DNA of 64,000 nucleotides from Cyanobium sp. FACHB-13342 (GCF_014697415.1 NZ_JACJRT010000001.1:106021-170020); one strand, 5' to 3'; numbered from the stretch's first letter, positions 1 to 9,382 are shown. Program-made: numbers and translations. Notes: generated by a model not told the origin, from the sequence alone.

Positions 1-183
1 CAGGGCCAAGGTCTCGACGCGACGGCCCAGCGGGGCCAACTCTGCCGCAAGGGCAGCGAGGTCCGCCGCCGAGCGGGCCAGCAGCAGCAGGTCGTAGCCG
101 GCAGCGGCGAAGCATCGGGCAGCAGCAGCGCCAATGCCCCGGGAAGCCCCGGAGATCAGTGCGACGGGAGTGGGGTCAGGCAA
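1..183 (-). CDS. Short-chain dehydrogenase/reductase, N-terminal part
   Basis: Only the first 61 codons lie in the window; the gene continues off the left edge. The translation shows the Rossmann start of an SDR: SGASRGIG near residues 11-18 (TGxxxGxG type), followed by an alternating helix/strand with LLLLARS, the usual NAD(P)-binding segment. The start is a TTG 9 nt after the accA stop, so it is probably co-transcribed with accA. The substrate cannot be told from this fragment. Next to accA a role in lipid metabolism is possible, but that is inference. Confidence 0.75.
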   Translation of the reverse strand, partial: MPDPTPVALISGASRGIGAAAARCFAAAGYDLLLLARSAADLAALAAELAPLGRRVETLAL

Positions 184-192
184 GGTGCGGGC

Positions 193-1182
193 CTAGGAAC
201 TGCGAGACGGGTCCTGGGCCTCACTCTCGAGATAGCGACCCATACGCCGAAACTTGGCATAGCGCTGGTCGATCAGCTGCTGCTCGCTGAGGAGCTGAAG
301 CTCGGCGAGTTGCTCGAGCAGGGCGGCTTTGAGGGTTTCCGCAGCCTGCAGCGGCGCCCAGTGGTTGCCGCCCGAGGGTTCCGGCAACACCCGATCAACG
401 ATGCCCAGCTTGAGCAGGTCGGGGCCGGTGATCTTGAGGGCCTCCGCCGCGGTGGACGCCTTGCCGGCATCCCGCCAGAGAATCGACGCGCAGGCCTCCG
501 GGCTCGCCACGGTGTAGACGCTGTGCTCGAACATCAACAAGCGATCGGCCACACCGATCCCCAGGGCGCCGCCGGAGCCGCCCTCCCCGATCACGGTGGC
601 CAAAATCGGCACCCGCAGGCGGAACATCTCGCGCAGATTGACGGCGATGGCCTCCCCCTGGCCCTGCTCCTCCGCCAGCACCCCGGCATAGGCCCCAGGG
701 GTATCAATGAAACTCAGGATCGGCAGGCGAAAACGGTCGGCGTGCTCCATCAGCCGCATCGCCTTGCGGTATCCCCCGGGGGAAGCCATGCCGAAGTTGC
801 GGGCCACGTTCTCCTTGGTATCGCGCCCCTTCTGGTGGCCGAGGAGCACCACGCCCTGGTCGCCGATGCGGCCCACGCCACCCACCAGCGCCCGGTCGTC
901 GCTGCCTCGCCGATCGCCGTGCAACTCGAGCCACTCATCGGTGATCACCTGGATGTAGTCCAGGGTGCTGGGCCGCTGGGGATGGCGGGCCACCTGAATC
1001 TTCTGGGAGGGCGTCAGGGCATCGAAAATGTCCTTGCGGCGACGGGTGGCCAGGGTTTCGAGCTGGAGCAGCTGCTGGCTCACATCCACTTCCGAATCCC
1101 GCGCCAGCTGCCGGATCTGCTCGATCTGCTCCTCCAGCTCAACCAGCGGTTTTTCGAACTCCAGCAGGGCGCGACGGGCCAT
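193..1182 (-). CDS. accA: Acetyl-CoA carboxylase carboxyltransferase subunit alpha
   Basis: With AccD this subunit moves the carboxyl group from carboxybiotin (on AccB) to acetyl-CoA, giving malonyl-CoA for fatty-acid synthesis in the cytosol. The 329-residue protein has the family's normal length: a helical N-terminus ([12 protein letters not shown]), then the crotonase-like core with [24 protein letters not shown] and the oxyanion-hole loop [12 protein letters not shown] near residues 199-210. The open frame extends 45 codons further upstream, but that part is proline-rich and unlike AccA, so the ATG at 1182 is preferred. It lies 52 bp downstream of aar and just upstream of an SDR, probably in one transcript. 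Confidence 0.97.
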   Translation of the reverse strand: MARRALLEFEKPLVELEEQIEQIRQLARDSEVDVSQQLLQLETLATRRRKDIFDALTPSQKIQVARHPQRPSTLDYIQVITDEWLELHGDRRGSDDRALVGGVGRIGDQGVVLLGHQKGRDTKENVARNFGMASPGGYRKAMRLMEHADRFRLPILSFIDTPGAYAGVLAEEQGQGEAIAVNLREMFRLRVPILATVIGEGGSGGALGIGVADRLLMFEHSVYTVASPEACASILWRDAGKASTAAEALKITGPDLLKLGIVDRVLPEPSGGNHWAPLQAAETLKAALLEQLAELQLLSEQQLIDQRYAKFRRMGRYLESEAQDPSRSS

Positions 1183-1234
1183 GGCGGGGATGTCGGGAGG
1201 GGAGAGGGGAAAGCAACCCGGAGGGTTGGTGGGG

Positions 1235-2305
1235 TCAGGCCGGGGTGAGGGCTGGCTGAACGCGGTCGGCCGGGGCGGGATCGGCAGGCAGGGTGAGGCC
1301 CAGGCTGTGGAAACCATGGCGCTGGGAAGCAGCGCCGATCAGATCCATTTTCTCGAGGGTGATGTTGTTTCGTCCCCAGCTAAAATTGGTGTGAATTCCT
1401 TCGAACTCAAGCAGGATCGCCTCAGCAAAGCAGGCAAACATCTGACGCTTGGGATTGTCCATTTCCGCCATTTCCATCATCTGCCAGGTGATGTCGCTGA
1501 AGAATTCAACGATTCCTCCTTTCAGCACATGGATTCCCTCCCCATTGGCCTTGCTGTCGAGGTTTTTGGGATAGCCGCCATCAATCATCAGGCAGGGCGA
1601 CTTGAGGTTCGCGGCATCGATGGTCAGGGTCTGGGGCAGGCTGGCCACCCAGACCACCACGTCGGCTTCCGGCAGGGCTTCGTCCAGGCTCAGGATGCGA
1701 CCACCGCCCAACTCCTGCTGCAGATCCAGGAGTGGTTGGGGCTGGCGAGCCACCAACAACAGCTCCTTCACGCCGGTGCGCTGACTCAACCAGCGGCACA
1801 CCGCACTGCCAATGTCTCCGGTTGCTCCCACCACCGCCACCCGGGCCTGGGCCAGGTCGATGCCGAGCAGGGGCGCATTGGTTTCCACTTGCCGACAGAT
1901 CACCCAGGCGGTGTGGGTGTTGCCGGTGGTGAACCGCTCCCATTGGAGGGTTGTGGAGCGGATTTGCTGCTCTTTGAGCAGGTTGAAGTTTTCAAAAATG
2001 ATCGAGGTGAAGCCCCCTAGAGCCGTGATGTCGATGCCATTTTTCTGGGCCAGCTCCATGGCGCTGAGCACTTTGCGCCGGGCCGTTTTGAACCGGCTGA
2101 GCATCTCCGGCACAAAACAGGAATCGATGTAGGCCCCTTCGATCGTCTTGCCCGTGGCGCTCGTCACCTGCAGACGCTCCACCAACTGGGGAGGGGCACT
2201 GCACCACACATCGAGGTCGCCGTCAGCAAACTCCTCGAACCCGAGGGTGCGGGCCTTGGCGCGGGCCTCCTCAAAGCTTGTGGAGTGACCGATCAGGCCG
2301 AACAT
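1235..2305 (-). CDS. aar: Long-chain acyl-[acyl-carrier-protein] reductase (AAR)
   Basis: Reduces acyl-ACP to fatty aldehyde with NADPH, the first step of cyanobacterial alkane synthesis. The 356-residue protein opens [15 protein letters not shown] as the family does. It has a Rossmann site GATGDIG at residues 160-166 and QMFACFAEA with Cys292, matching the acyl-accepting cysteine (Cys294 of the S. elongatus enzyme). A TTG two codons upstream (2311) is in frame, but the ATG at 2305 matches the family N-terminus. It follows ado by 59 bp on the same strand, the partner enzyme. Confidence 0.97.
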   Translation of the reverse strand: MFGLIGHSTSFEEARAKARTLGFEEFADGDLDVWCSAPPQLVERLQVTSATGKTIEGAYIDSCFVPEMLSRFKTARRKVLSAMELAQKNGIDITALGGFTSIIFENFNLLKEQQIRSTTLQWERFTTGNTHTAWVICRQVETNAPLLGIDLAQARVAVVGATGDIGSAVCRWLSQRTGVKELLLVARQPQPLLDLQQELGGGRILSLDEALPEADVVVWVASLPQTLTIDAANLKSPCLMIDGGYPKNLDSKANGEGIHVLKGGIVEFFSDITWQMMEMAEMDNPKRQMFACFAEAILLEFEGIHTNFSWGRNNITLEKMDLIGAASQRHGFHSLGLTLPADPAPADRVQPALTPA

Positions 2306-2364
2306 GGGCAACCCCAGAGGATGTCGCGGACGCTACATCCTGCCACGTCTGGTCTGGCCAATCC

Positions 2365-3084
2365 TCAACCAACCAGGGCGGCTGCCGCCATCTTGGCAAT
2401 CTCCCGGGAGGTGAGTCCCACTTCCATCAGGGCTTCCTGGTACGAGGTGAGGAAATCGGCCATCAGGTCCTCTTCGTCCATGTGCAGCACGGCCGCATCG
2501 CCGGCCACCTGCTCGAGCATCTTGCGCACCAGGGGCAGGTTGTCGCGGTTGGCCTGCTCGAGCTCCTCACGGCAGGTGTCCAGGTTGGCCTTGAGCCACT
2601 CCTGGCCGTAGTTGAGGTGGGTGTACTCGTCCTTGACCACTCCCTCGGTGATCTTGCGGGCGAAGGGATCGGCGACAGGGATATAGATGTGGTAGGCCGA
2701 AATCGCAAAGGCCTCAATCAGAATGGCCTGAATCAACAGGCAGGTGGTCACCTTGCCCTCCGCCAGAGCCTTCTGGAAGTTGCCGTGCAGGGGGGCGAAG
2801 AATTCCTTGGCGAAGGGCATGTCGGCGGTGACACCGAGGTTGTTGGCGCAAGCCGTGAAGCCCTTCATGTGCTTCAGCTCCATGCGGGCCAACTTGGCGA
2901 GCTCCTCGGCTTGGTCCGGAATCAGGGTGCCGATGGAGATGTAGTTGTCGTGCGCTTCCTGCTCGCCCTCGATCACGATGGCGTTGATGCGGCTGTAGGC
3001 GTCCTTGTAGGCGTCGGTGCTGAAGTCGGGCAGCTGGTCGGCGGCAAAGGCCTCGGACACTGCTGGGGAAGCAAGGGTTGCCAT
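2365..3084 (-). CDS. ado: Aldehyde-deformylating oxygenase
   Basis: Ferritin-like diiron enzyme that converts fatty aldehydes (Cn) to alkanes (Cn-1) plus formate, using O2 and reducing equivalents. The 239-residue sequence is close to the marine Prochlorococcus/Synechococcus enzyme. All six iron ligands are found by alignment: Glu41, Glu69, His72, Glu124, Glu153 and His156, in [22 protein letters not shown] and [10 protein letters not shown]. It is the first gene of the ado-aar pair; the ATG at 3084 gives the expected N-terminus. No strong promoter was identified in the 43 bp to the upstream creatininase-family gene. Confidence 0.98.
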   Translation of the reverse strand: MATLASPAVSEAFAADQLPDFSTDAYKDAYSRINAIVIEGEQEAHDNYISIGTLIPDQAEELAKLARMELKHMKGFTACANNLGVTADMPFAKEFFAPLHGNFQKALAEGKVTTCLLIQAILIEAFAISAYHIYIPVADPFARKITEGVVKDEYTHLNYGQEWLKANLDTCREELEQANRDNLPLVRKMLEQVAGDAAVLHMDEEDLMADFLTSYQEALMEVGLTSREIAKMAAAALVG

Positions 3085-3127
3085 GGCTACCGCGCGGTTG
3101 GATCAGATCAGACGACTGTAACCACCC

Positions 3128-3949
3128 TCAGCTGGGATCTGGCCCCTGGCCGGACACCAGGTCAGAAGCCGGCCACGAACTGCGCAGCAGGGCATCCAGC
3201 CGCTGCCGCCAACCCTCCACCAACCGCTCAAACAACTGGGCCCCGAGGGCAGCAGAGGCGCCTCCGGCATCGCCGATCACCCCAGAGCGGCTGAGGTCCT
3301 GGGTGAGCCAGGCCAGAGGGGCTTGGCCCTCCAGGCTCCACCCCTGGGGAATGGGGGCGCCCAGATGGCCATCGCGGGGACGCTCTGGGCCCACCAGTTC
3401 AGGGGCCAGATGCAGCATCAGGCTCGTTTCCGCCAAACCGGCATGGAGCCCAGCGGAACGCTCCGGCTCAGGGATCAGGGCGGCGACGCCCTCAGGGCCA
3501 CTCCAGAGGAAGCAGGGCAGCACGGCCAGCTCCGGGCGCTCGGAGCGGAGTTGGCGTGCCGCGGTCTGCAACAGCGCGATCTGGCCCCCATGGGCGTTGA
3601 ACAGCACGAGACGCTGGAAACCGGCGGCAGCCAGCTCATGGCCGACGCCCACCAGCTGGTTGATCAGCAGCTCGGGGGGAAGGCTGAGGGTGCCGCTGAA
3701 GCCGCGGTGTTCGGGAGAGAAGCCGATGCTCTGAAGCGGCAGCCGCAACACCGGCAACGCGGCATCCAGCCGGGCCAACACCGCATCCAGCACCCGCTCG
3801 GCAAAGAGCGCGTCGGTGCCCAGCGGCAGGTGGGGCCCGTGCTGCTCCACCGCCCCCCAGGGCCAAACCACCGTGCTGCCAGGTCGGGCCGCGAGCTGCT
3901 CGACCTGGGGCCAGGCCAGCTGCTGCAAGTGGCGCGAGTGCTCCATCAC
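3128..3949 (-). CDS. Creatininase-family amidohydrolase
   Basis: A 273-residue member of the creatininase/MftE fold, metal-dependent amidohydrolases. The metal-site motif is clear: WGAVEQHGPHLPLGTD at residues 32-46 with Glu35, His37 and Asp46, and FNAHGG near residues 117-122. Members act on different cyclic amides or peptides, and the substrate of the picocyanobacterial type is unknown. Two ATG codons are consecutive; either can be the start. It is divergent from the S1-domain gene and 43 bp upstream of ado on the same strand, so shared transcription is possible but no functional link is evident. Confidence 0.88.
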   Translation of the reverse strand: MMEHSRHLQQLAWPQVEQLAARPGSTVVWPWGAVEQHGPHLPLGTDALFAERVLDAVLARLDAALPVLRLPLQSIGFSPEHRGFSGTLSLPPELLINQLVGVGHELAAAGFQRLVLFNAHGGQIALLQTAARQLRSERPELAVLPCFLWSGPEGVAALIPEPERSAGLHAGLAETSLMLHLAPELVGPERPRDGHLGAPIPQGWSLEGQAPLAWLTQDLSRSGVIGDAGGASAALGAQLFERLVEGWRQRLDALLRSSWPASDLVSGQGPDPS

Positions 3950-3995
3950 GTCAGAACTGATCCCTACAGTGTGGAGCTCTCAGCCCCCAGTGGAG

Positions 3996-5276
3996 ATGGC
4001 CGGTACCGGCAGCCAACCGCCTTCGTCTGCGTCCTCCCGGCCCGTGCCCCCCGGTGCCGCCAGACCCCAGCCGGTGGCGCCCCTGCGCAAGCCTCCCCAG
4101 GTGCTGATGATCCGCAAGGACGAGCCCACCCCGGCTCCTCCTGTCGAGTCGGCCGAGCCCCCCGTGGCGGCCTCGGCCCCCCAGGCGCCCAGCCCGGCGG
4201 CGGCAGCCCCGGTTCCCACGCCTGCACGCACCCCTGAGCGCAGCGACGACGAGCTCTTTGAGATGGGGTCCATGGAGGGCCTCACCATGGCCGACCTGCT
4301 GGGCCCGGACCCGGGCCGCCAGCGTCCGGCCAAGGCCGTCACTCCCGCCGCGTCCCAAGCCGTTGCGGCCCCGGCACGCAGCGTTGACGATTTCGATTTC
4401 GACGAAGAGGCTTTCCTGGCTGCCCTGGACGACCACGAACCCCATGGCACCACCGGGGAAGTGGTGCGGGGCACGGTGATTGGCCTGGAGAGCGACGGCA
4501 TCTATGTCGACATCGGCGGCAAGGCCCCCGGCTTCATGCCCAAAAAGGAATGCGGCCTCGGGGTGATCACCAACCTCAAAGAGCGCTTCCCCAAGGGCCT
4601 CGAGGTGGAAGTGCTGGTGACCCGGGAGCAGAACGCCGACGGCATGGTCACCATCAGCGCCCGCGCCCTCGCCCTGCGCCAAAGCTGGGAGAAGGTGCGG
4701 CAGCTGGAGAAGGAGGGCAAGGTGGTGCAGGTGAAAGTGAATGGCTTCAACCGCGGCGGCATCACCTGCGATCTGGAAGGGCTGCGCGGCTTCATTCCCC
4801 GCTCCCAGCTCCAGGAGGGAGACAACCACGAGGCCCTGGTGGGCAAAACCCTTGGCGCAGCCTTCCTGGAGGTGAATCCCGAAACCAGAAAGCTGGTGCT
4901 CTCCGAGAAGAAAGCCGCCACCGCGGCCCTGTTCCAAAACCTGGAGGTGGGCCAGCTGGTGGAGGGGCAGGTGGTGTCGATCAAGCCCTATGGCCTGTTC
5001 ATCGATCTGGGCGGCGTCAGCGGCCTGCTCCACCAGTCCGCGATTACCGGCGGCCAACTGCGCGATCTGCGCGAGGTGTTCGGCCAGGGCGACCGGGTGC
5101 AGGCGCTGATCACCGAGCTGGATCCGGGCCGGGGGCGCATTGCCCTCAACACGGCCCTGCTGGAGGGCCAGCCCGGCGAACTGCTGATCGATCGCGACAA
5201 GGTGATGGCCGAAGCCGCCGACCGGGCCAACCGGGCCCGCTCCGTGCTGCGTCAACAGGAGCAACAGGCCGGATGA
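3996..5276 (+). CDS. S1 RNA-binding domain protein (ribosomal protein S1 homologue)
   Basis: A 426-residue protein with three S1 (OB-fold) domains starting near residues 151, 240 and 316; typical strands are GEVVRGTVIGLESDGIYVDI and VEGQVVSIKPYGLFIDLGG. The first ~150 residues are Pro/Ala-rich low complexity with two acidic patches (SDDELFEMGSMEG, DDFDFDEEAF). Cyanobacteria carry more than one S1-like protein, and this is likely the second, RNA-binding one rather than the main S1. Its stop overlaps the start of the Tab2-like gene (ATGA at 5273), suggesting coupled expression of two RNA-related proteins. In-frame GTG codons just upstream are alternative starts. Confidence 0.88.
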   Translation: MAGTGSQPPSSASSRPVPPGAARPQPVAPLRKPPQVLMIRKDEPTPAPPVESAEPPVAASAPQAPSPAAAAPVPTPARTPERSDDELFEMGSMEGLTMADLLGPDPGRQRPAKAVTPAASQAVAAPARSVDDFDFDEEAFLAALDDHEPHGTTGEVVRGTVIGLESDGIYVDIGGKAPGFMPKKECGLGVITNLKERFPKGLEVEVLVTREQNADGMVTISARALALRQSWEKVRQLEKEGKVVQVKVNGFNRGGITCDLEGLRGFIPRSQLQEGDNHEALVGKTLGAAFLEVNPETRKLVLSEKKAATAALFQNLEVGQLVEGQVVSIKPYGLFIDLGGVSGLLHQSAITGGQLRDLREVFGQGDRVQALITELDPGRGRIALNTALLEGQPGELLIDRDKVMAEAADRANRARSVLRQQEQQAG

Positions 5277-6184
5277 GCGAGGCCCCTGCTGCCGCGGTGA
5301 GCCTCACCACCCCACCGGACTGGGAGCTCGACTACTACTCCCGGCCGATTCTCGAGCCCGACGGCAAGAAGCGTTGGGAACTGCTGATCTGCTCCACCCC
5401 GCAGGTCCCGGCCCATGGGGAGGAGCCAGTCCCCTCCTTTCGCTGGGTGATGCCCTGCCCGGCCTCAAGCGTCAATTCCATCTGGCTGCGGGAGGCCCTG
5501 GAGCAAGCCCTGGAGGCCGCCGCTGGACAGGGCTTCGGCCCTCCACGGCGGCTGCGCTGCTGGCGCGCCTCGATGCGCACCATGGTGCAGCGGGCGGCGG
5601 AGGGGCTGGGCCTGGAACTGGTTCCCAGCCGCCGCACCTACGCCCTGGTGAGCTGGCTGCAGGAGCGGGAGCGGGAGGTGTACCCCCAGGAGCCTGGCTA
5701 CCTGGCCGGCCCCCTGGCTCCCCCGCCCCAGCCGATCCGCCCCATCGCCGTGCCCCTGCCGGAGGCGGCCCGGGGCGACAGTTGGGCCTGGGCCACCCTG
5801 CCCCTCGAGGCCCTGGCAGGGGCTCCGGAGTGGGAGCTGGGCTTTGCCGGCCTGGTGCCCCTGCCGCCGGGTCTGCCCCCCCAGGTGCCGGTGCCGGGGA
5901 TTCGTCTGTTCAGCTCCGCCCGGGCCCTGGCCCTGGCGGGCTGGCTGGCCGGTCTCGAGCCCGTGCGCCTGGAGATCAGCGGCCAACAGCTGGTGCTGGA
6001 AGCCGGCCTCGAAGACCGCTGGCTACTGAGCGATCTGCCCGCCGATGAGGCCGGTGCCGCGGCGGCGGCCTTCGCCGCAGCCCGCGATCAGGCTGGAGGC
6101 CTGCAATTCCTGGCGGTCCAAGCCCGCGAAGACGACCAGCGCTTCGAGGGGTTCTGGCTGCTGCGCGACCTCCCTGACGCCTGA
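5273..6184 (+). CDS. Tab2/Atab2 family RNA-binding protein
   Basis: A 303-residue protein of the Tab2/Atab2 (DUF1092) family found in cyanobacteria and plastids. The plant and algal members bind psaB mRNA leaders and promote photosystem I translation; the cyanobacterial role is less defined. Seen here are the family N-terminus WELDYYSRPILEPDGKKRWE and the terminal FEGFWLLRDLPDA. The central part is rich in Leu, Ala and Pro. The start overlaps the S1-domain gene by 4 nt (ATGA), which supports both the start and a link to RNA binding or translation. Confidence 0.9.
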   Translation: MSEAPAAAVSLTTPPDWELDYYSRPILEPDGKKRWELLICSTPQVPAHGEEPVPSFRWVMPCPASSVNSIWLREALEQALEAAAGQGFGPPRRLRCWRASMRTMVQRAAEGLGLELVPSRRTYALVSWLQEREREVYPQEPGYLAGPLAPPPQPIRPIAVPLPEAARGDSWAWATLPLEALAGAPEWELGFAGLVPLPPGLPPQVPVPGIRLFSSARALALAGWLAGLEPVRLEISGQQLVLEAGLEDRWLLSDLPADEAGAAAAAFAAARDQAGGLQFLAVQAREDDQRFEGFWLLRDLPDA

Positions 6185-6211
6185 ACCCAGCCAGCCCCTG
6201 GCTCCCCACCC

Positions 6212-7027
6212 ATGGCCGAAGCGCTCGATCCGCCCTTTGACCGGCCCGACCGGGACTTCAACAGCCTGCCGGGCTGGACCTGGGTGGGCACCTACGGCGG
6301 CTACTACCTGCAGTGCGATCTGCTGCAGGGGTTTGAGCACGGGTTTTTCACCCGCCAATGGCAGGGGCGGGGGCCGGACGTGCTGGCGGGCTACGTGAGC
6401 GCGGGGATCAGCGTCCACCGGCTGCGCCAGGTGCACAGTGCCCAGGTCCTGCCAGCCAGCCAGGCCACGGCCGACCCCTGGCCAGAGGCGGACGGCCTGG
6501 TGAGCGATGCGGGGGGCCAAAGCCTCTGGGCCTGCGGAGCCGACTGCACCCCGGTACTGGTCGCCGATCCGGTGTACGGCCGCGTGGCGGCCTGCCATGC
6601 GGGCTGGCGCGGGGTGGCCGGCGGCATTCTGGGCGCGGCCATTCAACAGCTGGAAGCCGGGGGCAGTCACCGGAGCGACCTGCTTGTGGCCCTCGGCCCA
6701 GCCATTGGTGGATCCCGCTACCAGGTGGAGCGTGCTGTGAGCGAGCAGGTGGCACGCTCCCTGGCGCCCAGTGCCGATCCGGGTCAACTGCCCGCCCTGC
6801 TGGAGGACCTTCGCCAGTGTGGGGCTCTGCTGGATGATCCGGATCCCGCTCGGGACCGCCTGGACATCCGGGCCGCGGCCAGGCGCCAACTGGAGGTCCT
6901 GGGGCTCCAGACGGATCGCATCGCGACCTGTCCGCTCTGCACGGCCGAGGAGTCGCTGCTGTTTCACTCCTGGCGACGCGATCAGGTGAAGGCCGTGCAA
7001 TGGAGCGGCATCGTGTCCCAGGCTTGA
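6212..7027 (+). CDS. pgeF: Peptidoglycan editing factor PgeF / YfiH family
   Basis: A 271-residue YfiH-family protein (formerly 'polyphenol oxidase/laccase domain'). In E. coli the family trims wrongly placed amino acids from peptidoglycan precursors; other members act as purine nucleoside phosphorylases. Hallmarks are the copper/zinc-site segments HRLRQVHSAQV, ACGADCTPVLVAD, ACHAGWRGVAGG and CPLCT, all present. It starts 27 bp after the Tab2-like gene on the same strand and may be the last gene of that operon. The ATG at 6212 follows no strong Shine-Dalgarno. Confidence 0.9.
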   Translation: MAEALDPPFDRPDRDFNSLPGWTWVGTYGGYYLQCDLLQGFEHGFFTRQWQGRGPDVLAGYVSAGISVHRLRQVHSAQVLPASQATADPWPEADGLVSDAGGQSLWACGADCTPVLVADPVYGRVAACHAGWRGVAGGILGAAIQQLEAGGSHRSDLLVALGPAIGGSRYQVERAVSEQVARSLAPSADPGQLPALLEDLRQCGALLDDPDPARDRLDIRAAARRQLEVLGLQTDRIATCPLCTAEESLLFHSWRRDQVKAVQWSGIVSQA

Positions 7028-7122
7028 TTATTGGGCCGTCCGTTGGCCTTGATGGGCCGCACGCGAGAGGGGGGATTTGACTGAAAACGCAATTCATCCC
7101 GCATCCGATTCCCGACCCTTGC

Positions 7123-7152
7123 TTGCAGCGGCACCCATCACTGAGCGATAAT
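7123..7152 (+). promoter_or_regulatory. Sigma70-type promoter upstream of the AbrB-like gene
   Basis: A -35 TTGCAG (7123-7128) and a -10 GATAAT (7147-7152) are separated by 18 bp and lie 25 bp before the ATG of the cyAbrB gene. The -10 is close to consensus and sits in a locally AT-rich patch, unusual in this GC-rich window. This would give a short leader. Confidence 0.55.
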
Positions 7153-7176
7153 GCGAATGTTGCATAAATCTCATCC

Positions 7177-7539
7177 ATGCTCACAGGCGCTGACCTCCTC
7201 GCAAAGGTCAAAGAACTCGGGGATGTGAGCAAGTCCGATCTCGTGCGAGCTTGCGGATACGTCTCACACAAAAAAGATGGCTCAGAGCGCCTCAACTTCA
7301 CGGCCTTCTATGAAGCCCTGCTGAATGCCAAAGGTGTGGATTTCGGCAGCACGGCCAAAACGGGCAAAGGCGGCCGCAAGCTCAGCTTCAACACCAAGGT
7401 GCAATTCAACGGCAACCTGATGGTGGGCAAGGCCTACACCGCCATGCTCGACCTCAAGCCCGGTGATGAGTTTGAGATCAAGCTGGGGCGCAAGCAGATC
7501 CGCCTGGTTCCCCTGGGGGCTGAGGACGAGGAGGAGTGA
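7177..7539 (+). CDS. AbrB-like transcriptional regulator (cyAbrB type)
   Basis: A 120-residue protein of the cyanobacterial AbrB family, whose DNA-binding domain lies at the C-terminus, unlike Bacillus AbrB. The region from KLSFNTKVQFNGNLMVG to FEIKLGRKQIRLVPLG (about residues 64-114) forms the swapped-hairpin fold. The N-terminal half (LTGADLLAKVKELGDVSKSD) is the cyAbrB-specific part. These proteins influence carbon/nitrogen balance and other global traits in cyanobacteria; targets here are unknown. It has its own promoter, and its last 62 bp overlap the end of the convergent flavoprotein gene. Confidence 0.92.
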   Translation: MLTGADLLAKVKELGDVSKSDLVRACGYVSHKKDGSERLNFTAFYEALLNAKGVDFGSTAKTGKGGRKLSFNTKVQFNGNLMVGKAYTAMLDLKPGDEFEIKLGRKQIRLVPLGAEDEEE

Positions 7540-9181
7540 TCGCCAGAGCTACCTGCTCGGCGACCTTGATGCCATCAATCGCCGCCGAGAGGATCCCTCC
7601 CGCATAACCGGCCCCCTCCCCAGCCGGATACAACCCTGGTGTGTTGCAGCACTCCAGGGTTGTGCCGTCTCTGGGCAAGCGCACGGGCGATGAGGTGCGG
7701 GTCTCGACGCCAGTGAGCAAGGCGTCATCCATCAGAAACCCGGGGATGCGACGGGCGAAAGCCGGCAACGCTTCGCGGATGGCCGTCAGCGCAAACTCCG
7801 GCAAGCAGTCGTCCAATGCCCCGAACTGCACCCCTGGCTGGTATGAAGGCTCCACGCCCTGGACCGCCCCGATGCTGGGCCGGTGGGCCAGGAAATCCCC
7901 TACCCGTTGGGCCGGCGCCCGATAGCTGGATCCACCGGCGGCAAAGGCCCGCGCTTCCCAATGGCGCTGGAAGGCCACGCCGGCCAGCGGGTCCTCCGGT
8001 CCCTCGCCGTAGGGCAGCAGGTCGGCCAGTTCCACGGTGACGACGATGCCGCTGTTGGCGTTGCGCTCATTGCGGGTGTGCTGACTCATGCCATTGGTCA
8101 CCACATGTCCCTCCTCGGAGGTGGCTCCCACCACCAGCCCTCCAGGACACATGCAGAAGCTGTACACGCTGCGCCCCGCGCTGGCCGGCTCTTTGCAGTG
8201 GTGCACCAGCTTGTACTCGGCCGGACCCAGGCGGGGATGGCCGGCGGCCCCTCCCCAGCGGGCCCGGTCAATCAGGTTCTGGGGGTGTTCGATGCGCAGA
8301 CCCACCGCAAAGGGCTTGGGCTGCATCGCCACACCGCTGGCCTTGAGCATGGCGAAGCTGTCGCGGGCGCTGTGGCCCAGGGCCAGCACCACCTGACGGG
8401 CGGCAATCCTCTCCCCCCCAGCCAGCCACAGGCCCTGCACGGAGCGATCCTCCCCCGCCAGCTCCAGGCCCTCCACCCTGGCGCCAAACCGCACCTCCCC
8501 GCCGAGAGCTTCGATGCGCCGGCGCAGGCCGCGCACCACCGTGGCCAACTTGTAGGTGCCGATGTGGGGATGGTGCAGGGTGAGGATCTCGGGATTGGCC
8601 CCCGCCGCCACCAACTCCTCCAGCACCTTGCGCACGTAGGGCTTGGCCTCGCTCACCTGGCTATAGAGCTTGCCGTCAGAGAAGGTGCCGGCTCCGCCCT
8701 CGCCGAACTGGGCATTGGATTCGGGATCGAAAGCCCGGGTGCCCTTCCAGAAACCGAAGGTGTCGGCGGTGCGCTCCCGGATGGCCTTGCCGCGCTCCAA
8801 CAACAGGGGGCGGAAGCCCATCTGGGCCAGGAGCAGGGCGGCAAAGTAGCCACAGGGTCCAGCCCCCACCACCACTGGACGCTGAACAGGACCCGAGGCG
8901 ATGGCGACCGGGTGGTAGGTGGTATCGGGGCTCGGTCGCAGATGGGGATCGCCGGCGAAGCGTTTGAGTAGGCGTGCCTCAGCCCGGGCATCCAGGGCCA
9001 GGTCCAGATCCAGGCTGTAGACCAGCGCAATTGCCTGGGGCTTGCGGGCATCGACACTGCGTTTGACCAGCCGCAGGCCCTGCAGCTGCTGGGGCTCCAG
9101 CCGTAGTCGCCGGCACACCGCAGCCTTGAGATCGGCGTCGCTGTGGTCGAGGGGCAGCTTCAGTTCGCTCAGCCGCAGCAC
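7478..9181 (-). CDS. FAD-dependent oxidoreductase (COG2509 type)
   Basis: A 567-residue uncharacterised FAD-dependent dehydrogenase. It has an N-terminal alpha/beta domain, the dinucleotide fold VVVGAGPCGYFAALLLAQMG, then FGEGGAGTFSDGKLYSQ, CMCPGGLVVGATSEEG and a C-terminal FAD segment GAGYAGGILSAAIDG, all typical of COG2509. Electron donor and substrate are unknown. The frame begins with a TTG at 9220, but a GTG at 9181 has AGGAG six bases upstream and gives the usual RLSELKLPL start, so it is preferred. The last 62 bp run antisense to the cyAbrB 3' end. Confidence 0.88.
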   Translation of the reverse strand: MLRLSELKLPLDHSDADLKAAVCRRLRLEPQQLQGLRLVKRSVDARKPQAIALVYSLDLDLALDARAEARLLKRFAGDPHLRPSPDTTYHPVAIASGPVQRPVVVGAGPCGYFAALLLAQMGFRPLLLERGKAIRERTADTFGFWKGTRAFDPESNAQFGEGGAGTFSDGKLYSQVSEAKPYVRKVLEELVAAGANPEILTLHHPHIGTYKLATVVRGLRRRIEALGGEVRFGARVEGLELAGEDRSVQGLWLAGGERIAARQVVLALGHSARDSFAMLKASGVAMQPKPFAVGLRIEHPQNLIDRARWGGAAGHPRLGPAEYKLVHHCKEPASAGRSVYSFCMCPGGLVVGATSEEGHVVTNGMSQHTRNERNANSGIVVTVELADLLPYGEGPEDPLAGVAFQRHWEARAFAAGGSSYRAPAQRVGDFLAHRPSIGAVQGVEPSYQPGVQFGALDDCLPEFALTAIREALPAFARRIPGFLMDDALLTGVETRTSSPVRLPRDGTTLECCNTPGLYPAGEGAGYAGGILSAAIDGIKVAEQVALAITPPRPQPPGEPGGSACAPA

Positions 9182-9229
9182 AGCCCACTCCTGCCGGAGC
9201 CCTTGCGGCGATGGATCCAATTCATGGCG

Positions 9230-9382
9230 TTATTCCAGCAGTCGCTGGGCCAGCCAACCGGAAATCGCCAGAGACTGCCAGGGTGGATGCTGCTGCACTG
9301 CCGGTTCGATGGGGATCAGCCACTGCCCCCTCTGCGTTGCCCTGGCGGTGATGTGTGTGCTGCGGGCCACGGCCCATGGCAC
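9230..9382 (-). CDS. Small hypothetical protein
   Basis: A 50-codon frame on the minus strand just upstream of the COG2509 gene. It starts at a GTG (9382), following an in-frame TAA, and ends 48 bp before the flavoprotein start. The translation has protein-like composition, with segments HITARATQRGQWLIPIEP and WQSLAISGWLAQRLLE (an amphipathic C-terminal helix). I do not recognise a family. It fills an otherwise empty 250-bp gap and points the same way as the flavoprotein gene. Evidence is position and composition only. Confidence 0.4.
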   Translation of the reverse strand: MPWAVARSTHITARATQRGQWLIPIEPAVQQHPPWQSLAISGWLAQRLLE

